DNA of 64,000 bases from Carallia brachiata. Taxonomy: Eukaryota > Streptophyta > Magnoliopsida > Malpighiales > Rhizophoraceae. Both the position numbers and the translations under genes were made by a program. The stretch lies in the NCBI GenBank assembly GCA_021464245.1, contig JADCRB010000017.1:1027427-1091426 (forward strand). The letters are read 5' to 3'. Each line of letters begins with the position of its first letter. The first letter of the stretch is position 1. The notes below the pieces were generated by a model. The model searched no databases. It was given only the letters and a program-made list of their open reading frames with translations, and was not told where the DNA came from. This document shows, in pieces, positions 1 to 13,400 of this stretch.

Positions 1-3000
1 CCATAAGCGTAAGACTTTAAAGAACAGTTGAACCTAAAACCAAGAAAGCAAGCATTCACCAATAGGTGGGATGAGTTCCTGTTTTCCTAGCAGACTACCT
101 ATCTTGGGCACAATGCAATGACAACAGGTAACCATGTATTGCTTGCTTCTTAAACAAATATTCTTTTGCAGTTCCAAACCCATATGCTTATCTAAGTGAC
201 TATTTTCTTATCTTAAACAAATTTAAAAAATTCATGTTTTTCTAGGCTTTGATACCTCCCAAAACCCATTAGATATAGTTCAAGAAAAAGGAAAATCATA
301 ATGTAAAACTTAGGGAAAAAAACAGAGAGTAAGCCGGTAAGGGCAACTGTATGTATGTCTGCTAGCAGCACATGTATGGACGTGTGCCATGAATTAAGAA
401 ACAAAATTGAATTTTCAGTTTTGTAGACATGCTAAAGGGGATTACCTCCTTGCCATCTGGATTTCTCATAACAACACCATCAACAACAGGAGATTTCCTA
501 GCTTCAGCATGTGCATATTCAGGCCCAACAGTGTAAACCTACAATCATTTGATAAGATGCAAAAGCACACACTTAACAAGGTTAATACAACTGTTTAGAG
601 GAAATAGAATCTGAATATTACATGGAAAGATAAGTAATAAATCCTGCAGATGCATAACATGCACCAGCCTAGGCACCAGAATAAATCCATAAATAAATTA
701 TATAAACATTTTTAAAAGGTAAAAAGTAAAAGCTTATTGAACAACACTTGAAAAAATATAAATAAAAAGGCCTTTATATGGCATGTGCCATCCCAGCAAA
801 AAAGCTCGAAACAGAAGATTTATAGCCACAATAGTGGAAAAAATGGGGAAAATGTCCAGATTATTTTTTAACATTTTAATTCCCCTTTTTCTGAGATTTC
901 AGGCTGAGCTTCAAACAGATCCAAATCCAAAACATGATTGCGATTGACTTATCTAGAAGCAAAAGGGAAGCCAAAAGGTCTGGCAAAATAACGTCCACCA
1001 AATGATTAGACTATCAGAGAAAAGAGGTTGGACCACCATTAGGACACCTTCTGGAAACCAATGAAATATCTAACGTCAATACTGAGTAGCATTCACAACC
1101 ACTAGTCATACTACATGAACCAAGACCAAAAGTAGTTAGCGGGGACAAGACTTATTTGACAATTTTAGCCAAACGAGCCTCAGTCATGAGGACAGCAGCT
1201 AATCCCCACTGTGCATTTGTACAAGAAGAGTCAGAAAAAATGATTGGAAAGAAGGCCTTATCTTTTTCGCAACTTAATGGCTCTAACCAAATTTGAATAC
1301 TATTGCACTTCATCTGGGTGCTGCCAAGTAAATTTAATTGCAAATATATGTGGAAGCATAGTGCGGCTGTTTCTAAGTCAAGTCACCATATATGAGGCAG
1401 CGTTCGAGACACAAGCACGTGAGAAGGAGCAATACAAAAGGCAACATGATGGACCTTGACATCAGTTCCTCCAGTTGGCATAAATTCTTCATATATGTAA
1501 GAGCCTTCACGCCTCACTCTTCTAACATCTGGGTGGAATTCGCTAGACCTGTTCCCAACCTGAAACCATGGTCGAAAACACAACTCTAATAGACAATCAA
1601 ACTAGAAAATTATCATCAAATATAATGTGTTAAACCAACCAATATGGTTTACATAGTGAAATATTTAGCACAAATAACTACGTCAGTCAGGATGAGAGAT
1701 GGTATCCTGCAACGATTGCCTGCCCAACAATTAGATGCAGCAAATAATGAGCTTTAGCCCAGTGGTACTGAAGTCATTAAGGTCTCGAGTTCGAGTGCCT
1801 CAATCAAAGCCAATTAACCAAAACAGACAATTGGATGGAGCATAATTTAAAGACTTGACAACCATTTTTAATTAAAGGAAGATTTATGTCAGGCATCATT
1901 TTTTATAAACAAGTACATTAACAGACCAAGGCCAGGTTCTCCCTATTAAAAATACTTGGCCCATAGGTTATTGTGGGTTATGGGCTTATTAATAGGTTTT
2001 ATATGTCACCTTTCTTTTATTGTGCCTATAAATACAAAAACCTAACACAGTAAGTGTTAGGTTTCCAACAAATCTTCTCCCCCATTCTCTCCCTCTCTCC
2101 CAACAGTCCCAATTGCAGAATAAATTTTTACGTGTTTTGGATAAAAATTGGATGGCAGATAGCTTGAAGGAAATAGAAATTGATTTAGAGAAGCAACAGG
2201 TTCAGAGGTGGCAGTGAAACAGCAGCTATTGTGATTGTTGCGCCTCTTAAGTCCTTTACAACCATTGGAGCAACTGTAACAGTTACAGTCAATAAATATT
2301 AAATGTTAGTTAGTCTTAACCCTGTAATATAAATACCCCTTTGTGATTGTAAACAAGACAAGATATATCAGAACTCAAGTTCCCCAAATCTCCCCTTCAT
2401 TCTCTCTAATTCTCTCTTTAGATTCCACAATTCTTGTTCAATTTTCTCTTCTTCTCTTCCTCAATTCTCTGCAGACCCTAGGTGCTACGTAAACATTTCT
2501 AGGATCACAGTCTCCTTGGTATTTTGCATATGCATAGATTGTCCCCTAGTAACCTCAATTCATTTGACCAAAGACTCACATGCTAACATTACACTAAAAT
2601 GTTGACATGCTTTCATGACAAAAGAAATGGCATTGATAACAAACATTAACTTCATTTCATTTAGACCATAAAGTCAAAAAGCTGTTGAAAGGCCACCATA
2701 CCTTCCTAAATAATTCCTTCATGCCTCCGCCTGCAGAACTGGGATAATATATCATGATGCTATGGTCATCCCCTTGAGAAAATTGCAGAAGTTAAGGCAT
2801 TATCATATACCCATTGGAAAAGGAAAAATAGTCAGATCCTGGAAATGCTACATTGAAAATATATATACATATATTACGATGTTTCAAACAGTTGGACCAT
2901 TAGTGGCAGCATCCACAAATAGAAACATCGCCATGCAGTCCCATTACATTTGTGCCTTGAAATTATCTCTAGAAAATCACTTGTCCAATGATAGATAAAA

Positions 3001-6000
3001 GGGACTACAGTTGTGGTAAAACTTTTGAAACTGAAGAATTTTCAGTGAACCAAAAGACAAGAAATTTCACCTCAAACTATGAAAGAACATTTAACTTTTA
3101 TGTTATTTTCGTACACAAGCACCTCATAACCTCAACAGACGTGCCTAAAACTGATAGTACCAAAGTTGTCCCTTAGGAGAGGTTTTCTATGACCAGAACC
3201 ACTTGCATGCATTATACAACAATTAAAAATGCTCCTTGAAGAAAATTAAATAGCAACGAAGTTGATGCCTTCCTGTTTCCTCATTATGCCTAATAAGCTG
3301 GAATGTAGAAGGCCAGATATCCAGTGAAGTACACAGAAAGCAGTTAATTAATTGTCTCCCACTCTCATGCTAGACTCACTATTAGCTTCTCAATTTTACA
3401 ATAGAACAAAATGTGTGAGTAACGACATCTCAAGCTTATGAATGATAACAATTCTCTTAAGATGCGTCAGTGGAGATCCACAATTGATAAATAAGTTACT
3501 AGCAATGGCCCAAAGAGGAAAAAACAAAGGAAATATCATGGGCTAAATATCACTGTGGAGAAGCAGCATAAAGATCATGATTTACACACATGACTAAAAG
3601 TAAATGCTCACCATCAACAGGCTTCTCCACAAATGGCTTCCAAAATCGGTATCCATGAACCTCAACAAAATCTTCTTCCTCGATAAAATAGTCCAGATCT
3701 TGATATGGATATTCTCTATCGACAAAAGCATATCTTGGTACAGGGATTCCAAACATTTCAAGGCGCTACAATTTATAAACCAAAAATAAATAGAAGTTAA
3801 TTCTTCAATCCAGTAATTCAGTTACCGTATTACGAATCAATAATTAACGGTGCATAGCTCATTAATGATTGAACTGCATCCATGAGAAGTAAAGAATCTC
3901 AAGCACTTTATTCTAACAAAACAAAAATGCAAATACAGTCTTATAAAGGAAGAGAGGACAACAATCAGGATGTATGGTGATGAATGATATGAACTCCACA
4001 TCGATGTGAAATCAATAAGATGGAAGCTTAGACTACATACCTCATATACCTTCCTTCGATCCAGAAGAAGGTATTGCGGATCCAAGTCATTTACTAGGTA
4101 AGGCCTGAAGCAAAAGCATAAATCTTCAACAAATAGCAACATTTTCCCTCTACATGAGTAAAAATTTAGAATAAGCTGTCTTCTGAAATTTCATCATCCC
4201 CTCCTTCAATTCAACCAGAATTAAACACATTCTGGGAAAGGAATTGGGAAGGGTAGAGCAAATATTGCATATTCAGGGTTACGTATTATAAAGGGAATAT
4301 TTCAACAAGCCTCCCCCAAGGAAATTGAAGAAGAAAGGTGAATTAGCCCCCGATGCGACAAATGAAGAAAGAAATCCGGAACTATCGCAACTCAACAGCT
4401 CATGACAATCTACTGCATATTGAAATTAATTACTTATTTTATTTCACAGCAAGGATAAATCTCTTCAAAGCCACAAGTTGCCCTCAGTTCATTCAAAAAT
4501 GGTAAAACAGTAAATGAAGCACAGATATTCTCTAACCATCTACCCAGCAAAACAGGAAGAATACATTGCATGGGAATAAAAAACAGGTGATTATTCGATG
4601 TTTGCTGAAATCAAAGAGTTTTCTAAAGCTATGCATCATTCAAGAAGGCAAAGCAAGTAGAGTGCAAATTTTTGAACTTCAACATTTAGACCATTATCTC
4701 TTTTCAATTAAAGGGCTGATGTCAATTTTATAACAATAATTATGCTGGCACACCAAAAAAGCACCCCTGTTGCTCAACTTGCTATAAGAGGCGAATTGCA
4801 AGTTAAGTAGTGGGAATTCAAAGATTCCCCCGGGGATGCAAATTCAAGAGAATGCCAACTGATTTCATCATTCATTGGGGAAAAATGTCTAAAATCAATT
4901 AGTCATACAAAATAATTTATATTTAAGCAAGAAGCAAAGCTTACTTCCTCAAAGCAGAATATGCCTCGGCCTTTTCAAGCGGATAACCAGTGGAATAGAA
5001 GGCAATCAAGCAATCACATACTGGCCAGCTGCAACAATCAAGTTTTCGAAAGATTAACCTTCTAGCAGAGAGAAATTAGTTATTGAATTCAGAGAAAAGT
5101 CCTGATTCTGAATAAAATTGAATCGAAAAAAGATTATCCATGGGGACCATGCAGCAATAACTGCAACTGCCATTTGTTTCATTTTAATCCAGGTAGATAA
5201 CTCAGGTATACCAAATAAAATAGAAATCCGCTCATTTTCACTGGACTTTAAGCAATAATCAAACAAAATCAATGACATCAAAAGTTGTTAAGAGACCAAA
5301 GCAGCGTGCAAATCGTATCGCCATCATAAATAACAACCTAAAAATAAGGAATAAAAAAAAATTTGGGGGGGGGGGGGGCGGCGCGGGAATGTACCTCTCG
5401 ATAGGATCTTCAAGTATGACCTTGTCCCCAAAATGTATAACCTGCAATAAACATTTTTTAATTTTAATTAAGTAAAACAATGGCAGTTTTATCCACGGAG
5501 TGCATTTGAACGAAAACAAGTCTTCGTTTCTGCTAAAGGCCACCAGGCCCACCTAGTGATGAAGTTTACTGCAAGTCCGCAAGTAGAACACGAAAGACCA
5601 TTACTTCACAATACTATTTAGTAAAAAAAAAAAGTCTGAGTTAACTCTCAGCATCCCTAGCATTACTAAACCAGAAAACGAGTTGTACACTGTAAAACCA
5701 CAAATACGCGAATTCTTAATTCACGGAATTTAAAAAAAAAAAATGTACCTCAAATTCACCAAATGCCTGTAACCTCTCCAGAATTTGTCCCATTGGAGCC
5801 GAAGATACCTACGAAAAACAAAAAATTAAAAATAAAAGAAAACGACGCCAGATATGGAATTCCGTCAAATTTAGCCATCAAACATGAAACACCTAAAGGT
5901 AACACAGAACAAGATAGCGATATACCGAACAGAACCAAAAAATTAAGGAAAAAAAAAATGACACCAAAGAAACGCAAAAAAATTTAAAAAAAAAAAGGAA

Positions 6001-6090
6001 GAGAACCTCTAATCCGCATTTCACCTTCTTTTCCATCACACAGACTCCAATCTTTATCTTCTCCCCAAACTTTTCTTCTTCCTTCCCCAT
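1..6090 (-). CDS. VIH: VIH/PPIP5K inositol pyrophosphate kinase (partial)
   Basis: This is the N-terminal kinase half of a diphosphoinositol pentakisphosphate kinase, a dual-domain enzyme that phosphorylates InsP6/InsP7 to inositol pyrophosphates used in plant phosphate and jasmonate signalling. Nine exons with GT-AG borders read in one frame: 6090-6025, 5808-5749, 5441-5395, 5028-4945, 4104-4041, 3765-3612, 2772-2702, 1559-1455 and 538-446, giving 248 residues. Recognisable segments are the N-terminal [24 protein letters not shown], the ATP-grasp stretch [54 protein letters not shown] and [18 protein letters not shown]. The rest of the kinase domain and the phosphatase-like domain lie off the left edge. 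The start is the ATG at 6090, after GGAGGAG; a TTTAACAG just upstream looks like the acceptor of a 5'UTR intron. No break is seen in these exons. Symbol by similarity to Arabidopsis VIH1/VIH2; which co-orthologue is not decided. Confidence 0.93.
1748..1885 (+). repeat. tRNA-derived SINE-like element in VIH intron
   Basis: Within the intron between exons at 2702-2772 and 1455-1559. The segment starting GAGCTTTAGCCCAGTGG has a pol III box A-like motif (TAGCCCAGTGG), followed about 30 bp later by a box B-like motif (GAGTTCGAGTGCC). That spacing is typical of tRNA-related SINE heads. The 3' border is not clear. Confidence 0.5.
1960..2510 (+). mobile_element. LTR-like insertion(s) in VIH intron
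   Basis: Two stretches look like retroelement promoter regions: TATAAATA near 2024, and TGTAACAGTTACAG from about 2275 with ATATAAATACCCC near 2329. Both are followed by pyrimidine-rich TCTCTC leaders. No coding capacity and no convincing target duplications were found, so borders are approximate and the class (solo LTR or TRIM) is inferred. Confidence 0.35.
5364..5378. repeat. poly(G) tract in VIH intron
   Basis: About 14 consecutive G on the plus strand, followed by CGGCGCGGG, about 17 bp from the donor of the exon at 5395-5441. On the transcribed strand it reads as poly(C). It may form a G-quadruplex in DNA, and its length is likely variable or error-prone. Confidence 0.8.
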
Positions 6091-8314
6091 CTCCTCCCTG
6101 TTAAATCTTTCTATCGATTACTCAAAATGTGCTCATATGGATATATATACACATATAGAAACAGATCCAAACAGCGACCCACCGTTTCGATGTATGCTAA
6201 TGCAAACAAGAAGCAATAAGCGAAAGCAAGGGAACCGTCAAACAGACTAACCAACGCTAAGCCAGGAGGCGCAGGGGTAATGCTGTTTTTTAAGGATTTT
6301 TTTTTTTTTTTTTTTTTTTTTAGATATGTGGCATAATATGAGCAAGGACGAACGAAAGAAAAAGGGTAAATACGGATTCTGGAATATGCAAAATCTGAAG
6401 GTGGGGAAAAAAAAAAAAGAAGAGGTCAATGCTGACTTTCTATCTGCTTTCTTTCTTTTTGCTTTGGGGGGGTCACATGATGCGGGGCCTTCTTCTTTTT
6501 AGGTTTTTTCTTGGACTTTATAATCTGCGTTTTCGCTTTTCATTTGAAAAAAGTAGATTTTCATAGAGAAGAGTATTTAAAATATTGTTAAATATAATTA
6601 AATAAATTAGATGTATAATTAATTAAATTTTATATAAATAATTAATAATTATTTTTTTTTATTATTTTTAATTATATTTAAAATATAAATAATTATAAAT
6701 TAAATATAATTATTTATATTCAAATAATATTTTAAATACATTTTTATTTAAAAATATAACAGTCTTCCGTTTCATTTTGCATGTCCGTGTGACTCACCTG
6801 TGACGTACATGTGCACTCACGCCTGCCAACTACTTTTTTTTTTTCTCTTTTGTCCGCCGCCTCCCAACTGGCTCTTAATCAAAGATTAGATCATTTTAAC
6901 TTTTTTTGGTCCATTTAAAGAACATTTTTTATACATCAATTTTGATGCAAACAAATATTACTCACGATTACACCCAATAAACAGGACATATTATTTAAAA
7001 AAAAGTAGTTACACTCGATAAATGTGGGTATATAGTATTTATCTTTTTTTATGTCTATTTTTCTTTTTTCTTTTTGTTTTTTTCGATCACAAGTCCAATA
7101 ATGGTTTAAGAAAAGGTTTTGCCAACCAAATTTGGTTTGATTAAATTAATAAAACCAAAATCTATTGTCTGTGGCAACATATTTGCTCAAGAACACATTG
7201 TTTTTCTAAAAAATTATCATATGGTTTCCATGTTTGCGTACCACCCGAGCAAACGTCCATGGGATGCCCAAATCCCGATGCTAAAATGCTATTCCATATT
7301 CACTGGTAGGCTGTCAACACGTTTTAAATTTTGACTCATATATTACTCGTTTAAAAGATATGAGATCAAATTCTCATTAAATCAAATTATTGAAGTTTTA
7401 ACAAATATATCAACTCGCTTGCAATCCTACCTAGGTGCCATCAACTATAGATTAACTCCAAATTTTGGCATAAGATCGCAAGATTTACAGAGGACAGAAG
7501 GTTATTGTCAAATGGAAAACACTATCATCGAAGAAACGGCAACGGAACCCACATAGGGCCACACACGTTACGTAGTAAAATATGGGCATAAAAGTTAATC
7601 TCATCAAATAGGTTTCCACGTTTCTTATATCTCACTCATAACTTCTTTTTAAGGGCAATGATATATAGCTACAGTAAAAGAAAGATACGGAAGTGATACA
7701 TCGCAATCTAATTGTTTTTTAACCAGAATTTATTTGTAACAAAAAAAAAGAAATAATTTTTTATCTATTTTTTTATTATAAAAAAAAGGTCTAGTTACAA
7801 AAAAAAATGTAGTTAATTGTAAAGTATCGATTTAACGTCTTACTTTTTAACGTGACTATATAATTAGATTTTTTTTTCAAATTGAACTCTAACATTATGT
7901 CCGTCAATTTATATCGGTCCTTTTGTCCATAAAGGCATTAAATATGCTGATGTGGGGTAACAAAGCATAACAAGTCATTAACTTTTGTACTTGTTAGTGT
8001 GTCATGTGCATCTCTCGCTAAAGCGACATTTTTAAAATTTTTTTATTTTTTGTAGAAAAAATTTAAAAATTTTAGTTTTTTTCTAAAGGTAGTTTAATTA
8101 AAAGGAAAAAAAGAAATAAGGTAAATTTCTTGTGGGTTAGTACGTTGGTAGCATTGTTCAGTCAGGAATTCCATTAGTCAGTTGTTAAAACACGGGGAAG
8201 CGAAAAGGTGGTACCGTTATTAGCAACAATAGCCTACAAGTAATTTACTTTATGCCTAAATAATCTCAAAATTTTAGTTCTAGACCATAATCATCTTCTA
8301 AAACAAATTCTAAA
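6091..8314. other. VIH leader/promoter side and AT-rich intergenic DNA
   Basis: About 6100-6430 holds the likely 5'UTR and 5'UTR intron of the VIH gene (minus strand), including poly(T)/poly(A) runs at 6300-6320 and 6405-6420. From 6540 to 8314 the DNA is strongly AT-rich with no credible gene. The stretch around 7880-8060 resembles intergenic MITE-type DNA, but no clear ends were found. Confidence 0.5.
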
Positions 8315-8821
8315 TTAATTGACTGTAATAGACATAATATGCAAATAGCAAAAATAGACAAGAATTACATTAATTTTAAGTTTTACTTTAGTTAACACAT
8401 TAATTTTATCGTCTTTTACATTCAAAGCTTCTAATTTTCGTGTAATTAGTGCTAGTATTTTATCCTGAGTAGGATTCTGTTTTAATTGGTGAGGAATAGG
8501 TATCTTGGGTATTGGAAATAAGGGTTGATCCATTCTAAGTTTAGAAAATTTTTCTTCGTGTTTTATTATCTTACTTTTCTCCCTGGCTTTAAATTCCGAT
8601 AAATAGGGCATAGTAGATTCAAGGTTAGAGATAGTATTTAACAGTTGATTTGTATAATTATTTTGGTAATGTATATTTTTAATATCTTTTTGGGTTATTA
8701 TTGGTGAATTAGGATCTACAATTGACATTTTAAATGGAGAAGCTATCACAATTTGTTTAGCATGTTTCAAAGTATATTCTTCTATAGGTAGATGAATTAA
8801 CTTTATCTTTTCCATGTCCAA
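8315..8821 (-). pseudogene. retroelement- or pararetrovirus-like polyprotein remnant
   Basis: An isolated open frame of about 168 codons in very AT-rich DNA. It begins at a TTG, with an ATG two codons later and an in-frame stop a few codons upstream, so the 5' end is not a natural gene start. The predicted protein is hydrophilic, Lys/Ile/Asn-rich and contains a phrase like PIITQKDIKNIHYQNN followed by a possible helical region. This recalls the N-terminal, non-enzymatic part of plant endogenous caulimovirid or retroelement polyproteins. No protease, reverse transcriptase or zinc knuckle is visible nearby, so it is at most an old fragment. Family assignment rests on memory of similar proteins and is weak; a chance ORF remains possible. 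Confidence 0.35.
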
Positions 8822-8899
8822 TTGTATCCCATTCGTGTTTATCGGTCTTTATTACTTGAATTTTAGAATCTAAATTTTATATATGTTGATGAATATTAA

Positions 8900-9146
8900 A
8901 CCATTTAAAAAATGGAATATTTTCTTTATATAAATTATTAAACTATGTTTAAGGATGGAAAAGTTATTTTGATATATTATACTATTATATCTCATATCAT
9001 CCAAATATTAAACACGATAACTATTTTATACTATTTGATATTATCCAAATATAGTATAAATTAGTAATTTAACCTATCATATACTATATTACCATATACT
9101 ATCATATATCATATTATCAAATATGCATACCAAATGCACTCTTATG
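8900..9146. mobile_element. MITE-like fragment
   Basis: AT-rich stretch with repeated TATCATAT/CATATCATCC words, ending ACCAAATGCACTC. The word usage and end resemble the MITEs at 17457-18484 and 56390-57085. The left border was not resolved. Confidence 0.4.
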
Positions 9147-10105
9147 GAGTGTTTGGTTGCTAATTTTTTACACAGAAATATGTATGAGAATGAATAATTC
9201 ATATTTTTAATGTTTGGTAAGGAAAAATTTCATTCCTATTGCCTTACTTTTGTAAATGAGATTCTCTAATATATGAGAATCAACATTCTCACTTTTAGTT
9301 AGTTAATCATCTCATTCGCTCATATTTTTTCTCTTTTTATAACATATTTTATAATAAAATAGTACAATTAAATTTTATAAATAAATATTTACAATAATAA
9401 TGATTATTAATGATAAAGATAAAGATAATGAATACTTGTATATAACAATAAAATTAAATATTTCAAAAATTAAGATTATAATTAAATTATAAATAATATT
9501 ATTATTGTATTTTCATGGTAGTAATAATAACCATGATAATAAAAGTATTGACATGACAATTTTATAATTTTAATAATTATTTATTTATTAATAATAAAAT
9601 ATTTTATAATATTTACTATAATAATATTAACAATACTTCTTCTTTATTTTTTTATTAATAATAAATTTTTTATGTTTTTTTTTGAGATTTTATATTTGTG
9701 ATTATTATTGTGAAGTAAAGAATGATTAATAATAATAATAATACTCTATGATTATTATTATTACTATTATTTTATAATTTTTAATTTTATTTATATCGTT
9801 ATTTAATTTTTTATTTTTAATTATATTACAATATTTTTTGTATTTTATTTTTTTAATTTGATATTTATAATTTTTTAATTTTTATGTTTTTATATTTATG
9901 GCTATTTATTTTTAGTAAAATAAATATTATTGTAGATTTGTTATTGATTTCGATTTCAAATTAAAACAAACAATTACAAAGAATTTTGATTCTGATTTCT
10001 TAATAAACTAAATATGTTATGAAATAAATCATTTCATTTTTTATTCTCATTGATTCTGATACCAATTCTAATTTCAATTTCAATTGCAAACAATAAACGC
10101 AACAT
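9147..10105. mobile_element. non-autonomous DNA transposon (MITE-like)
   Basis: Starts GGAGTGTTTGGTTGC and ends near GCAAACAATAAACGC. Read inverted, that end is GCGTTTATTGTTTGC, giving imperfect terminal inverted repeats. The interior is about 950 bp of AT-rich non-coding DNA rich in ATTATTATT. Both ends carry the GTGTTTGG-like terminus common among plant hAT-type MITEs. Borders are accurate to a few bases at best. Confidence 0.45.
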
Positions 10106-10397
10106 GCATTTAGTTGTTAATGTGAATTTTAAATACTTTATTAGGTCTATTATTATTTATATATTTTTTTAATCAAATCTACTGAAGAAACCGTTAAATC
10201 AGTGATCTGACCCGGTTAATGCCGGGGCCGGGTAGTTATCACTGCAACAAAATATAGGTACGGAGATGGGACCTTAAGCTTAGTTCGCCATTTTCCGTTT
10301 TCTCAAACCATTCCTTTCCCTTCTTCGATCTTTGTATATTCAGAACCGGGAAGATATTTCTAGATAGCGACAGCCAGACGACCATTCAAATTCAAAT

Positions 10398-10437
10398 TGA
10401 AGAGAGTGAGAGAGAGAGTGTGTGTGTGTGTTTGTGT
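10398..10437 (+). repeat. (GA)n(GT)n microsatellite in p24 5'UTR
   Basis: A GAGAGTGAGAGAGAGAG tract running into GTGTGTGTGTG, ending a few bases before the p24 start codon at 10441. It lies in the 5' leader and may vary in length between alleles. Confidence 0.8.
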
Positions 10438-10440
10438 AAA

Positions 10441-13400
10441 ATGGAGATGGGGGTGGTGGTGCTATTGATATGGGTGTTGTGGATCGGTAGCAATGTTCTG
10501 AGGAGTGAAGGCGTATGGTTAAGTCTGCCTGCATCTAGAACAAAGTGCGTCTCCGAGGAAATCCACAACAACGTCGTCGTTTTGGCGGAGTACGTGGTTG
10601 TTTCTGATGCTCACATTCCCACCGTCTCTATCAAGGTCCCTCTTCCTTCAATTTTCTTTTCTTTTTTTTTTGTCCTTCCCCGTAACAGATATCTTGTATC
10701 TACTTATTATTTGGGTGCGAGAATCATTTTGTTTTATTTATTTATTATTATTATTTTTTCTGGTTGTGTTTCCATTCAAGAAATTCATGGAGGAGCTGTG
10801 TTATTCTTGGGATGGCCTTCCCTGAGTCGAACCTCGTTTTTACTGTCAGTAACAAAAAATCTATGCAAAAAAAAAAATCCCTCTTGTTCGAGTCTGATTA
10901 AGGAACCTAATTTTTTTCTTAGATTGGTTGTTAGGCTGTGAGTAATAGATTTTGCTTTGACCCAATCTCCTGGAATTTTGTTAGCAGTGGAGCAGTAGTT
11001 TTGAATTGCCATCAGCTGGCCTCTGTTGTATGAATGCATTAATATAATCACATGATTGAGGACCATTCATTGAATCTATAATAAGTTGCCTACATTTGTT
11101 TTATTTATTATTATTATTATTATTTATCTTTTTTCCTTAAAGAGCATAACTTATTTGGAGAATGCATCAAACGCTTCTGGAGTTAAATCATAATTGCTGG
11201 ATTCACAATTTACTTGGTGTTTTAAAGGTTATGTTTTTAAAAGGAAGGGAAGCAAACGAGATGTGGACAATAGATTTTCAAAGGGAAGGAAAGTGAATCA
11301 CATACTTGTTAGTTAGAAGACAAAAGAGGAAGAAAGGGGGGACCGTCTATCAAAATTGACTCCCCAACCATAATAGTTTTCATCCTGAAAACCTTTTTTC
11401 ACCATAAACCTGAATTTAGTTGTAACTAAAATTGAGGTTTAGAGCAATTACGGGAGGTTTGCCCTTAATTTCCCTTGATTTAGAACTCCAAAGATTAGCT
11501 TTTTATGTGGCCTTTGATTTCCCCTTTATACTCCTTGCTTTTGAACTAGCACGTTAAGAAACAAGATATTTTTAGAATGGTTGTTATGGCTGGTATCACA
11601 GACTTTACATCCTTGAAATTTGGAATCTGTAGCAATCAATGTAAAGTCATTTTGAGACAATAATGCATAAAAAAAGATCATCTCAATGCACAAGGTTCCC
11701 ACAATGCGAGGCATGAGGAAGGGTTAGATGAACGTAGCCTTAACTTTGATATTACAAAGAGACTTTTCTGTCAACTCAAACTTGTGACCTCTAAGTCACA
11801 ATAGAGTAGTGTTAGTGTTTCACCAATACTTGGCCTTCAAAACGGCATCCTAATGCACAAGGCCTCCACACTTTGGGGCTAACGAAGAGTCAAATGTAGA
11901 TATTCTATATTTGGCACATCCATTGGCTCTATTCTTCTGTTTTCTAGCAGACGACAACTCGTTGGATTTGGAAGTGCCTTATAATGGCTATAAAGGACAA
12001 GATGCCCAATAAGGTCACAAAGCAAATTTTGGATTCAAGACTGAAAAGAGACGTTGAGGGATGAGGAACTACTGAATTCAAATCTGCCTATCTTCTTTTT
12101 TCACGTCTAGAATTTGCTTGGCATTTCAGAATATGAAGTGTTAATCCACAAAGACTAACACAAATAATTTGCCAAGCATTATGAAACTTTTTTTATGTTG
12201 ATTATTGATGATTGAAGCTAGGCCTATAATCGAGCCAACACATCCTATAAGAGCTCAATGGCTTGGCTCGATAAAAGTTCACTCGAAGTATAATATCAAA
12301 TCTTGTTTGATGTACAAACCAAACCTGGGTAAGGGCAGGCTTGACTTGTTTAAACTTGTAAATAGCTTGTTTATAAATTTTTTAAAAGCTCATATTGCAC
12401 AGTTATGGGAAAAAACTTGTTTAGGATACCATTAAAATGTTTGGTAGACTTGTTCAAGTCATAGAAACGACTTCTTTGTGAAAATAAGAGTAAGGTTGGG
12501 TATATCTGCCATTCCCAGACATGAGAAATATGGGAACCCTGTGCACTAGAATGTTACTTTATATTTACGAAATGCAATTGTGATGCCTATGAATGCTTTG
12601 AATTCTTGAAGGAAAATTTCATCTTCAACTTATTGCTTGCAATGCATTCTCATATCAGTTTTTAAAATTTCTTAGGTGACATCGCCATTTGGGAGCACCC
12701 TTTATCAAAGGGAAAATGTGTCGCATGGTCAATTTGCATTCACAACTCATGAGGCTGGAAACTACCTGGCCTGTTTATGGGTGGATGGCCATAACCAAGG
12801 ATCAGGAGAAGTAAGTGTCAACCTTGATTGGAAAACTGGAATTGCTGCAAAGGATTGGGAATCAGTCGCCAGAAAAGAGAAGATTGAGGTGAGCACTCAA
12901 TGATTCTTTAGCTTACATTGATCAGGAAACTCATTAGCATAGGGAAAAAAAAAAAAAAAGAAAGAATTGTTGCAAATCATCTATGGGTAGGGATTATGAT
13001 ATTATTTTCAATGCCTTTTCTTATGAGTTCCTTTCTGAGTTAAGAATGATAAGAATATAAGTCTTTGGCTAATCAAACATCAGAATTTAGCTTGGTAGGA
13101 TTCATTGCATAGTAGAAAGATACTAATAATAGTAAAGCCTGGTCGCTTGTCTGCTTTAACCATTCTGGCCAGGCCCTTCATGGTGGTTTGGCATTTTTCA
13201 AGTTTAACTTCAATTCACTTCAGCCTTCTGCTATTAGAGCGTAATACTTTGGTTACACTTTTTTTTTTCCGATGATACATGAGTACCTTGGTTCCATTTG
13301 TTTTTGCCAATTTTTTATTTGAAGCAAAAAATGTCACACTTTCTGGTCGAGCCTAGCATGTCTTGTGGGAGTGTTTGAATATAAATGCCAATATTAGTGC

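Noticed and set aside
10420..10941. 173-codon open frame overlapping p24 exon 1
   Set aside because: Its true part is the p24 exon in the same frame; the rest reads through the intron and is rich in F, L and S from poly(T).
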